From a virus: a stretch of 46,855 nt of DNA. The notes below the pieces were generated by a model. The model saw only the letters and a program-made list of their open reading frames with translations. It did no database searches and was not told the DNA's origin. Made by a program: the position numbers and the translations under genes. Every line of letters starts with the position of its first letter. Within the stretch, counting starts at the first letter, position 1. The stretch covers positions 1 through 46,855 of IMG/VR virus record IMGVR_UViG_3300044858_001239; one strand, written 5' to 3'. Positions 9,945 through 17,259 of the stretch are shown one piece after another.

Positions 9945-12819
9945 TTATCACATCCGATACGTTCATCTTGAACTCATAGGCACGGACATTGAATGTGCCG
10001 GTGGCGTCTTTCCAGTTTGACCCCATACGCTTCTTCACAGACTTCTGCAGGAGAATGCCTCTCTTCATCAGGTCTGTTTCAAATTCGCTTATGTTTACCC
10101 GACGCTTAGCCAAGTATTCTCTGAAGGGTTCACCCGTAATGAAGACTTTGCTGGTATCCACTTCGCACCGCACAAGCAAGGAACCAGACCTAGGCTCGAT
10201 GCTGACTTTGTCGTGGTTAATCGCCAGCAGTGAGTTCATGTTGCTAAGCACGTAATCGTTGACTATGTCTTCGTAGGTCACCCTATCTGAAGTCAGTCGC
10301 TTGTGCTGATCATGAAGGTTCTCAAGAATGTCTCTGAAATGTTCTTCGATACCAAAGTCTACGATTCCGGCACGAAGTGCTATTTCGGCCCCCGCATAGC
10401 AAGCAGCTATACCAGCATTCCAGTAGGTGTAGTTCGTATCGTTTACAAATTCTCGTAGTAATCTGTCGTGCCAATAATCAAAACGTTGCTGTACATAGGG
10501 TAAACCATAACTATAAATACTACGGATTAGTTCTGGCCCAGCGTGTCCGTAATTGTGATTCAACGAGTCAAAAATTTCCTTGCCTTCTGAGTCTGAAAAA
10601 AGCCCCCGATACCGCGTGAGGTCGAACTCAACTAGCCTTCTTAACTCACCGCCTGGGTCTGCCTTGCCAGTCTCAAAAAGCTTCTGTCTATTTGAACTGT
10701 TGGTGGTCAGAAGGGTGATCATCTTTGACCCTTCCATGGTCTTGCGCTCATTGTTGTACGAAGTTTGTAGCCTTAGTTTGCCCTGCTCGTTCATTGGCAA
10801 CCGGTAAATGGCATTAGAGATAACCTTGGGGTCAAAGTTTGAAGTCTCGTCGATGCCTAACATGATGCTATTAAGCACAGATGCTCTCTGATACAAGCCA
10901 CCTTCCGTTGAACCGTCCATGGTTCTGATCATCAGTTTCTTTGCTTCGCCAAATACACTCAAGCCACCGACTAGCGCACCTGTTTTACCAGATCCTTGCG
11001 GCCCTGACAGACTAACGACAAGACCGCCTACGTTACTGAAAGCTACTATTGGAGAACCAAGACCAACTAGAACGCCAATCGAATGAATCCGCATGGGTTT
11101 GGAATTCATGATTTCGTTTATGGCTTCCTTCCAGATATTAAAGTCACCTTTCTCATGTAGTAACGGTGCCACGTTACGCGTTATGGCGGATACTGGACAG
11201 TCAAACTCTCCTACCGGCGTTATTTCTTTAGTGCCTACAACGAACGACCCGTACTCTGGGCTATTGGTCCAACCCATCTGGACCCGCATATCTTCTGCTT
11301 TCTGTGCGTTGACTAGATAGTTACCCCACTTCATAAGATATTCCTTCATTAGCGGTACTCTTGCGTCTGTTAAGAGAATGTTATTTCTAAACAGGAAATC
11401 CTTAAATTTATCCGTAGCCCCTAAGAAGCTAAGCGGCATGATGTGGTCATGCACACCGTCCTTAGGTAGGAAAACCCTCAAGTGCAGACACGCACCTTCG
11501 TACGGACTCGTAAGACGCTTGATAGGAATTAAGTCATAAGGGAAAAGCATGTACGGGGGTTCCGTAACCGTGGTGCCGTCCTTCTTGATCTTTGGTGGCG
11601 GCTGATACCAAACTCCACCACCTACCGGGCGGATAAACGGGAACATAGCATCAGGGAAAACCCTGTACTGATTAGGGAACTTATCTTCTTCCCCGTTGTC
11701 AGTTAGTACTTCTTTTTCTGCATCGGTTGCATCTGCGGGAGCATCAGACCCCGGTTGCGCGATGCGTAGTCGCTTACCAATGTCAATGGGCGAATTGATC
11801 TTGGCTTTGAAAGGGCACCCATTACAGCCGCCGGGGTTTTCCCCTTCAAACTTTTCACATGAGTGTGCCCATCTTGCGTTCTCAAGACTTTGTTGGGCTT
11901 TCTTTTCTGTATTGTCTGGGGAGTAGTCGGGGTGACCCTCTGACATTCCATGTATGGCTGTGTCGCCATCAATACACCGAGCGGCGACAGATAGACCAGC
12001 GTACCACAGTGGCTCCGGGCAAGTAGTGACATTTTCTAGTATCCATTTAATCTGGTTACACCCACGACCCTCAAGAGAGTCAACGGCAATCTTCTCAAAG
12101 ACATACTCAAAGTTATCTAGACCAAGCAACTTACGCTCGTCGTCTGTCAGTCCCTTGCGTACATCCTTGAAGCTGAAGGCTTCATCCGGTTTTTTGACTT
12201 CACCGAAGCATGAAACGATCTTTTCTAGTGGGTAGGTAAATACATCTGTTAAGAGAGTTACATCTGTTACGGGGTCTCCCGGCGTGTACTTCTTGCCGTA
12301 ATTCTTTGTGTCAGGCACCCGTAGAATCCGTGCCGCATCTGCTGGCACGTTCGTGTCAATTATTAGACCTTTCTCAAGACACAGTTCCTTGAATCTTGTG
12401 GCGTAGGGTTGCCACTCTTTCGTCTCAATCTGCTCATCAAAGATCCAGTACGCATGGATGCCGTTGCCTGAGTCAACCACCACAGGCTCAGGTATGCCTG
12501 TGTCTTCTATGAACTTAGCCAGACCTTCAAATGCCGCGTCCTTTGTGTCGTAGCTATTCTTTACCTTACCAACGTCAAGATCTATAAAGAAACTTTTAAG
12601 GTAAATGCTCTCGGTTGCCAACCGAGATAGACCGCTAAACGATGACAGAGCAAAGTATATGTTCCTCCCTTCCTCAAGCTTAAACTTTTCTATCTGCTCG
12701 TATGCCTCATCCAGTGAGGCATTTTCTATGAATCTGAATTTCGGTTTCTCGTCCTTCAGCGTGAATATGCAGTAGTTGCCTTGGCTGGGCAGTACTGTCT
12801 CAAGTAGTTTTTTGTACAT
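9919..12819 (-). CDS. AEP-type primase fused to a superfamily 3/DUF927-like helicase
   Basis: About 966 residues from the chosen ATG. The N-terminal part has archaeo-eukaryotic primase signatures: FFIDLDVG (metal-binding DxD, ~residues 78-85), SGNGIHAYW (nucleotide-binding histidine) and DAARILRVPDT. A Cys-rich linker follows (CNGCPFKAK). The C-terminal half has Walker A GPQGSGKT (~605) and Walker B LGIDE (~656), then a conserved TTNSSNRQKL sensor-like stretch. Together it would prime and unwind DNA for the phage family A polymerase. I chose ATG 12819 over an upstream GTG at 12864 because the extra 15 codons lie across a strong inverted repeat and do not look like the start of the fold. Both starts have weak ribosome sites. 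Confidence 0.88.
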   Translation of the reverse strand: MYKKLLETVLPSQGNYCIFTLKDEKPKFRFIENASLDEAYEQIEKFKLEEGRNIYFALSSFSGLSRLATESIYLKSFFIDLDVGKVKNSYDTKDAAFEGLAKFIEDTGIPEPVVVDSGNGIHAYWIFDEQIETKEWQPYATRFKELCLEKGLIIDTNVPADAARILRVPDTKNYGKKYTPGDPVTDVTLLTDVFTYPLEKIVSCFGEVKKPDEAFSFKDVRKGLTDDERKLLGLDNFEYVFEKIAVDSLEGRGCNQIKWILENVTTCPEPLWYAGLSVAARCIDGDTAIHGMSEGHPDYSPDNTEKKAQQSLENARWAHSCEKFEGENPGGCNGCPFKAKINSPIDIGKRLRIAQPGSDAPADATDAEKEVLTDNGEEDKFPNQYRVFPDAMFPFIRPVGGGVWYQPPPKIKKDGTTVTEPPYMLFPYDLIPIKRLTSPYEGACLHLRVFLPKDGVHDHIMPLSFLGATDKFKDFLFRNNILLTDARVPLMKEYLMKWGNYLVNAQKAEDMRVQMGWTNSPEYGSFVVGTKEITPVGEFDCPVSAITRNVAPLLHEKGDFNIWKEAINEIMNSKPMRIHSIGVLVGLGSPIVAFSNVGGLVVSLSGPQGSGKTGALVGGLSVFGEAKKLMIRTMDGSTEGGLYQRASVLNSIMLGIDETSNFDPKVISNAIYRLPMNEQGKLRLQTSYNNERKTMEGSKMITLLTTNSSNRQKLFETGKADPGGELRRLVEFDLTRYRGLFSDSEGKEIFDSLNHNYGHAGPELIRSIYSYGLPYVQQRFDYWHDRLLREFVNDTNYTYWNAGIAACYAGAEIALRAGIVDFGIEEHFRDILENLHDQHKRLTSDRVTYEDIVNDYVLSNMNSLLAINHDKVSIEPRSGSLLVRCEVDTSKVFITGEPFREYLAKRRVNISEFETDLMKRGILLQKSVKKRMGSNWKDATGTFNVRAYEFKMNVSDVINDAAPQES

Positions 12820-12837
12820 AGCCTGTAGAGACAATAA

Positions 12838-12882
12838 GGGCAGGGACCAGCCCTGCCCGATCACAATAACCCGCTAAGCGGG
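12838..12882 (-). terminator. Two consecutive hairpins between the HTH gene and the primase
   Basis: The first hairpin (12870-12882) is CCCGC-TAA-GCGGG and contains the stop codon of the upstream gene. The second (12838-12858) has 8-bp arms GGGCAGGG/CCCTGCCC with a 5-base loop, followed on the minus strand by TTATTGT rather than a clean U-tract. They sit directly before the primase start. They could be partial terminators, RNA-processing sites or translation-coupling structures. The weak U-tract makes full termination unlikely, which would fit read-through into an essential replication gene. Confidence 0.5.
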
Positions 12883-13185
12883 GCCAGTTAAACTTTTGTA
12901 GTAGGCTTTACTAGACTTGTAATCCTCAAGCGGCAACACTCCTGCCGCTATGTCAGAATCAATAATTGCTATTAGGGCTTTGATGCGAGGCTCCCGTTCT
13001 GGTTGAATCCCTGCACCACGAAACCACATGTGGAGCGTCTGCCTACTAACATCTAGTAGATCAGCAACCATAGTAGACGGTAGGTTTGCGGCTATGCACT
13101 TCTTAGCCAACACAATACCCAGGCCGTCTCTTGCGGTCTTGCGGCGCAAAGACTCAATCAGTTCGGGACTGTAACCTCTAGGCAC
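12874..13185 (-). CDS. Small helix-turn-helix DNA-binding protein
   Basis: A 103-residue protein starting at GTG, overlapping the end of the preceding ssDNA-binding-like gene by 8 bases. Residues ~35-60 (STMVADLLDVSRQTLHMWFRG) read as a helix-turn-helix of the resolvase or transposase-helper type: small helix, turn at LDVSR, recognition helix ending in WF. The C-terminal third is helical (PLEDYKSSKAYYKSLTG). It lies between the ssDNA-binding protein and primase genes, so it may bind the origin or regulate the operon. Those roles are inference; only the HTH pattern is seen. Confidence 0.75.
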   Translation of the reverse strand: MPRGYSPELIESLRRKTARDGLGIVLAKKCIAANLPSTMVADLLDVSRQTLHMWFRGAGIQPEREPRIKALIAIIDSDIAAGVLPLEDYKSSKAYYKSLTGPA

Positions 13186-14008
13186 TCTTCTTCGCCCACT
13201 TCTTAACTAAGTCGTTGGGGGTGCTGTCTACGGGCGCTTCACCCTCTACCCGTTTAGTACTCTCACGCTTAGTAGGCTCAGAAGAATCTGACTCCTCATC
13301 GTTCTGATACACGGTCAACTTCACCGCATTCTCTGCCGCCTGAGACTTACCTTGACGACGGATGATCTCAAGGTCGTTTTGGTCTACTGCACCAGCCGGG
13401 GAGAACAGAACACGGGGCACCTTAGCCTTAGTGTCAAACTGCATCTTAGTAACGACTGCCCCTGCACTCACATTGTGTGAAGCAAGCATCTGCACATACG
13501 GACGGAAAGGCCAACGTCCATTATCTTCTTCACCAAAGGATGAAGTAGCAGGTAACACCAACTGATACACAGGGCCATCAAGCTGCTGCGGCAGAACTAC
13601 TGCAGTGCGCCAAGACAGACGGCAAGCCGTACCCGTACCACCTTGACCAGAACCCTTGATGCTATTCGGGCAGCTATTGCATGTCTGCGCCGGGGGGTTC
13701 TTAACATCGGGGTGCGGCGTCTTGGAGTCTTGTGACCAGCAGGCCGGAGATACCTTCTCGCCTTCTTTGTAAGCCTTCGCGTACCAAGTCCGTGACGGAT
13801 CATGGGACATCTTCACAAAGACAACATTCATATGACGATCTTCAATCGACGCTTGCTCTTTGCCGTTGACCATCATGCGGAAAGTACCACCAGCGATGGA
13901 GATACGTTTGCTACCAATACTGCCAGCGATAGCGGCGGTGTCCTCATCAAGTCCAGTCTGAACCAGTGCGGCGGCGTTATTAAGAATTGTTGCGATCTCT
14001 GTACTCAT
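13178..14008 (-). CDS. Putative single-stranded DNA-binding protein with a four-cysteine metal site
   Basis: A 276-residue protein with a good ribosome site (GGAGCAG before ATG). Cysteines C90, C110, C113 and C129 (the last three in TCNSC and ACR) look like a zinc site inserted in a beta-rich core. The C-terminal ~45 residues are acidic then basic and disordered (NDEESDSSEP), resembling the flexible tail of SSB proteins that recruits partners. It sits between helicase/coil genes and the primase, the usual place for a phage ssDNA-binding protein (T4 gp32 and T7 gp2.5 roles). The family assignment is by pattern and context only; an alternative is a Zn-containing replication accessory factor. 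Confidence 0.6.
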   Translation of the reverse strand: MSTEIATILNNAAALVQTGLDEDTAAIAGSIGSKRISIAGGTFRMMVNGKEQASIEDRHMNVVFVKMSHDPSRTWYAKAYKEGEKVSPACWSQDSKTPHPDVKNPPAQTCNSCPNSIKGSGQGGTGTACRLSWRTAVVLPQQLDGPVYQLVLPATSSFGEEDNGRWPFRPYVQMLASHNVSAGAVVTKMQFDTKAKVPRVLFSPAGAVDQNDLEIIRRQGKSQAAENAVKLTVYQNDEESDSSEPTKRESTKRVEGEAPVDSTPNDLVKKWAKKSA

Positions 14009-14026
14009 TTTTAACTGCTCCTTTAC

Positions 14027-14452
14027 TTAAGCAACTGCTTCAACATTAAAAGACACGGTCTCCTTTGACGGTTTACGAACCGTAATGGTGTACTCACGCG
14101 CCACGTTTATGCCAGGGGGCAGACCTTCTTTCTCCCGTCCGGTCATAAATTCCTCAAAGTTACCCTCATGCACACGCTTCTGGAGAAGCTGGGGGACTCT
14201 ATGCTCGATAACAAATTCATGGAAAGAATCCCAGTCAAGCACATGGAACCGATTCTTGATGTTACGCATCACGGTGCCGCTTGGGGTTCGTATGCTGTCT
14301 GCGCCTTGCTCAGAGCAAAGCTTAAGCATCTCTTGCTCAAGAATAACTTGCTGACTCTTGAGTTCCTCATCTGCTTGTTTGAAGTTAGCGGCAAGCTTGT
14401 CACGCTCAGTGCGGATAGCCATAAAAGCCGACGTTAGATCATTGATATTCAT
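14027..14452 (-). CDS. Coiled-coil replication-region protein
   Basis: A 141-residue protein. Residues ~5-48 form a clear heptad-like helix (RTERDKLAANFKQADEELKS), followed by a compact domain with GTVMRNIKNRFHVLDWDSFHEFV and an LLQKRV helix, then a beta hairpin (REYTITVRKPS). The start ATG follows the helicase stop directly (TGAATG) with GGAGGCG upstream, so it is made together with the helicase. Proteins of this outline recur in phage replication cassettes, often called coil-containing or Gam-like by position. No catalytic residues are seen and function is unassigned. Confidence 0.7.
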   Translation of the reverse strand: MNINDLTSAFMAIRTERDKLAANFKQADEELKSQQVILEQEMLKLCSEQGADSIRTPSGTVMRNIKNRFHVLDWDSFHEFVIEHRVPQLLQKRVHEGNFEEFMTGREKEGLPPGINVAREYTITVRKPSKETVSFNVEAVA

Positions 14453-15829
14453 TCACGCCTCCAATCCAATTTCGTTACGGTATAGGTCTACAAGCTTCTC
14501 ATGTAGGTCGATCTTGTTCTCTAGCATCTTGTACATGCGACGTTCTACTTCAGACCCGACTAGGTGTACAACGGTCATCTTATTTTTCTGTCCCACGCGG
14601 TCTATACGAGCGACGCATTGTATATAAGTTTCGACAGACATGACAGGGGACCAAAAAATAATTGTGTCTGCGGCAGTGAGTGTAACTCCATGCGAGGCCG
14701 ACTGAGGCTGAATAACCAGAACTCTCGGGTTATCACTAGTCTGAAATCGCGTAAAGATATTGTTGCGCTCTGCCGCGCTTACATCACCATGAATAGCTTC
14801 TACAGAATGCCCTCCTTTCTTCAGATGGTTTACGACTAGGTTGATGGTGTGGCGAAACGGCACAAATACAATCACCTTGTTAACCGTTTCATCTAGAACT
14901 TCTTCCATGGCTTTGAACCGTGGCGACACATCAAACTCAAGTACTTCACCTGAGTCCGTGTAGATTGCCCCACCAGACAACTGCAACAACTTACTAAGCT
15001 TTGCGGCGGCGTTAACTGCGCTGACCTCTTCACCAGCCGCCTTGATGAACATGTCAGTCTTTAATTCAGAATAGTATTTCTGTTGCTGAGCAGTCAGCGT
15101 AGTGTCCCTGTACTGATACATCACATCAGGTAGGTCTAAACACTCTTCCTTCGTGTAGCGTATCGCTGGCTGCAATGCGTTAAAGACAATGTCTTTGGAA
15201 CCAGGCTTAGGCGCCCACTTAAACCTACTGATAGGGAACATCACCTTGTCGCGCCATGCGGTAAAGAACTTTGGGACATTGTCAGGGTTCACTAGCTTTG
15301 CTAGACCGTAGGCATCTAGCGGAGACTGAGACGCAGGGGTGCCGGTAAGCATCCATAGCCCTGTGTTGGGCGTCAGTAAAAGCTTCAAGGTTCTCCAGCG
15401 TACGGTGGTTGCTGTCTTGTATGCGTTGGCTTCGTCTATGACTATCAGGTCAAAGTCAGCCTTGCGTATTTCTTCTTTGACGGTAGACACGCCGTCGTAA
15501 TTGATGATGACAAACTCGTAGTCTCCTTCTAATACTTTTTTACGCTTGGCTGTAGTGCCGTACGCTACGGCGGCTTTTCTGTGCATAGCAGTCTTGAAGA
15601 TGTCTGACTGCCATGCCGAATACATAATTGATAGAGGGCAAATTATCAGAACTCTTTTCACTAGGCCCAGATCCATCAGGTAGTCTGCGGCCCACACAAC
15701 TGAAGAGGTCTTGCCCGTACCCGCTTCGTTAAAACAGAATGCACGTTTGTGACTTATAAGAAACTTCGACGTTTCTCGTTGATGGTCAAATGGCTTGAAC
15801 ATCCCAGGCCATGAGTAATCTTTATCCAT
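14453..15829 (-). CDS. SNF2-like superfamily 2 helicase/ATPase
   Basis: A 458-residue SF2 enzyme. The Q-like start FDHQRE and Walker A EAGTGKTSS (~residues 34-42) are followed by the DEAD-type box VIDEAN (~130), the TGTPAS motif III and the C-terminal RecA lobe. That lobe has motif V (SHGVTLTAADTIIFWSP) and motif VI (QCVARIDRVGQKNK). The RxGQ motif and compact size are typical of phage SNF2-family DNA translocases, such as those used for replication-fork remodelling or recombination. The ribosome site GAAAGG lies 5 bases before ATG. It is preceded by an unusual 260-base non-coding stretch, the largest gap inside the operon. Confidence 0.9.
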   Translation of the reverse strand: MDKDYSWPGMFKPFDHQRETSKFLISHKRAFCFNEAGTGKTSSVVWAADYLMDLGLVKRVLIICPLSIMYSAWQSDIFKTAMHRKAAVAYGTTAKRKKVLEGDYEFVIINYDGVSTVKEEIRKADFDLIVIDEANAYKTATTVRWRTLKLLLTPNTGLWMLTGTPASQSPLDAYGLAKLVNPDNVPKFFTAWRDKVMFPISRFKWAPKPGSKDIVFNALQPAIRYTKEECLDLPDVMYQYRDTTLTAQQQKYYSELKTDMFIKAAGEEVSAVNAAAKLSKLLQLSGGAIYTDSGEVLEFDVSPRFKAMEEVLDETVNKVIVFVPFRHTINLVVNHLKKGGHSVEAIHGDVSAAERNNIFTRFQTSDNPRVLVIQPQSASHGVTLTAADTIIFWSPVMSVETYIQCVARIDRVGQKNKMTVVHLVGSEVERRMYKMLENKIDLHEKLVDLYRNEIGLEA

Positions 15830-16090
15830 ACCAACCTTTCACTAAAATTAACTAGGGCACACCTTTATAGTTCTGACGCAACAGCAGGGGGCGAACCCCC
15901 CACCGTGCGGCTAAGCCTGTCGCGCGGAGGCATCACATGAGACGCGGAACGCCGCTTAACTGACGCAGTTACGTAAGACCACTTACGCTCCTTGAGACTC
16001 ACTTACGCCTTACAGTCTCAGGCTACCGGTGAAGGAGAGGGGGAAACCGGTAGGCTCACACCCCTATGATGGGGGCGATTAAAAAATATG
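15830..16090 (-). ncRNA. Structured non-coding stretch inside the operon (candidate RNA)
   Basis: This 261-base gap has no plausible gene although the surrounding operon is packed. In the minus-strand RNA I see several perfect stems: CTACCGGT/ACCGGTAG at 16023-16053 with a pyrimidine loop, GAGACT/AGTCTC near 16000-16021, GTAAG/CTTAC near 15980, and GGGGG-UUCG-CCCCC at 15887-15900. Short repeats (CACTTACGC twice, CTGACGCA twice) add to the pattern. None of the stems is followed by a U-tract, so this is not a simple terminator. A structured leader, an internal small RNA or an RNA-processing site for the helicase message are the main possibilities. Confidence 0.45.
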
Positions 16091-16405
16091 TCAAGTCTTT
16101 TTTCGTTCGCGTTTGCTTTTTTCGGAGACAAGCTTCCTAGAGGAATCCCTTAGGAACGAACGATTGCTACTAGGTGAGACGACTTGATACCCATCTTTGT
16201 TTGACCCGCCCTTTGATAAGGCACGCTTGTGTGCAATGTCTTTGCCTTCACGCATGTCTGCCTTACCGTTACCGTTCTCATCCTTACCGTTCTTGTCAAC
16301 AGCCCTACGCGCACGTTGTCTCTCCATGCGGTTCTCATGCTCACCACGGGCTTTCTGTTGCTGATACTCTTTCTTGTACGGCCTAGGTTTGTTGACGTAC
16401 GGCAT
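16091..16405 (-). CDS. Basic HNH-like protein lacking cysteines
   Basis: A 104-residue, strongly basic protein. The start MPYVNKPRPY is chosen because AAGGA lies 6 bases upstream and the upstream nuclease stops 3 bases before; longer starts overlap that gene. The segment KDIAHKRALSKGGSN...NRSF (~residues 58-85) follows the spacing of an HNH core (D-x-x-H...GG-x-N...N-R-S) but has no zinc cysteines. It could be a degenerate HNH nuclease, or a DNA-binding protein using the same fold. Lys/Arg-rich ends suggest nucleic-acid binding. HNH kinship is inference. Confidence 0.65.
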   Translation of the reverse strand: MPYVNKPRPYKKEYQQQKARGEHENRMERQRARRAVDKNGKDENGNGKADMREGKDIAHKRALSKGGSNKDGYQVVSPSSNRSFLRDSSRKLVSEKSKRERKKT

Positions 16406-16407
16406 GA

Positions 16408-17064
16408 TCATTCCTTGTAAAATTGGCAGGTGTTGACGGGGCAGAACCTGCACAATGCTGACGGGTTCGCAGGCCAGACGTTATTTTCGTATGCCTGTGA
16501 CAATCTTTCAAGATCTGGTGTGAACGCGGCCCACAGTTCGTCGATCATGTCGCGGGTGTACTCCTCATCAATGATCACGTTCTTCATGATGAACATCAAC
16601 GCACCGCTGACCTTTTTGACTTCAGGGTAGTGTGAAAAGACAAGTAGCGCCATAAGCTTTAACTGCTTCGGCTCTGGATACCTCTCGCTACCTGTCTTGT
16701 AGTCAATCACCCGAGCATGGTCGCCGTCTATGATTAGCAAGTCAGCGATGCCGCGCACCCACATATCCTTAGCCGCCCAGGTGCATGGTTGCCTGTCTAC
16801 GGTTAGTGCCATGCGATGCTCAGTTAACTTCTGACCGGGCAGTTGAATCAACGCATCTGCCCAGGCCTTAAACTGCTGATAATTCAGTGGTAACTCAGTG
16901 CCATCCTTCACGTACTTCTCTAACGCCTCATGCACTTTATTACCATAGTGTGCGGCTTCGTTGAACTTCTGTTCAAAGTTCTTGAGTACCTTGACCTCTT
17001 GGTACCTCTTGGGACATCCAATAAAGTCTTTTAAGCCACTAAATGACCACTGAATCGTTTGCAT
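16408..17064 (-). CDS. Cas4/RecB-like PD-(D/E)XK exonuclease with probable Fe-S cluster
   Basis: A 218-residue nuclease. The N-terminal WSFSGLKDFIGCPKRY is the classic RecB-family opening. The active site is seen as GIADLLIIDGDHARVIDYKTG (acidic D, then D-x-K) followed by QLKLMALL (motif QhXXY-like). Four cysteines are placed as in Cas4 and AddB [4Fe-4S] nucleases: C17, then C205, C208 and C213. There is no CRISPR array or cas1 nearby, so it is a stand-alone phage recombination or end-processing nuclease working with the polymerase and helicase on either side. The ribosome site AGAGG precedes ATG. Confidence 0.88.
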   Translation of the reverse strand: MQTIQWSFSGLKDFIGCPKRYQEVKVLKNFEQKFNEAAHYGNKVHEALEKYVKDGTELPLNYQQFKAWADALIQLPGQKLTEHRMALTVDRQPCTWAAKDMWVRGIADLLIIDGDHARVIDYKTGSERYPEPKQLKLMALLVFSHYPEVKKVSGALMFIMKNVIIDEEYTRDMIDELWAAFTPDLERLSQAYENNVWPANPSALCRFCPVNTCQFYKE

Positions 17065-17259
17065 TTAACTACCTCTGTTTTTGTTTTCCAGCATGTAGCA
17101 TAGATCAGTTTTCAGGTCTCGGGAATACATAGTCAGCATGGTGGCCTTCTCAAGACAGCCGGTGTAGTTCTTCTCGTTGAAGTCTACTTCTAGTTCTCGC
17201 ATCAGCTTTTTTACCTGAATGTAGTTAGCGGCAAAGTCAATGGATGTATCAATGTGCAT
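17065..17259 (-). CDS. Small helical hypothetical protein
   Basis: A 64-residue protein whose ATG overlaps the DNA polymerase stop (TAATG), a strong coupling signal; the start two codons further up is rejected for that reason. It is predicted almost fully helical (YIQVKKLMRELEVDFNEKNY, then EKATMLTMYSRDLKTDLCYML). It lies between polymerase and Cas4-like nuclease and could be a small replication accessory factor. No family is recognised. Confidence 0.65.
   Translation of the reverse strand: MHIDTSIDFAANYIQVKKLMRELEVDFNEKNYTGCLEKATMLTMYSRDLKTDLCYMLENKNRGS

Noticed and set aside
16408-17064. Cas4-like nuclease as sign of a CRISPR system
   Set aside because: No repeats/spacers, cas1 or cas2 are present; it lies in a phage replication operon.
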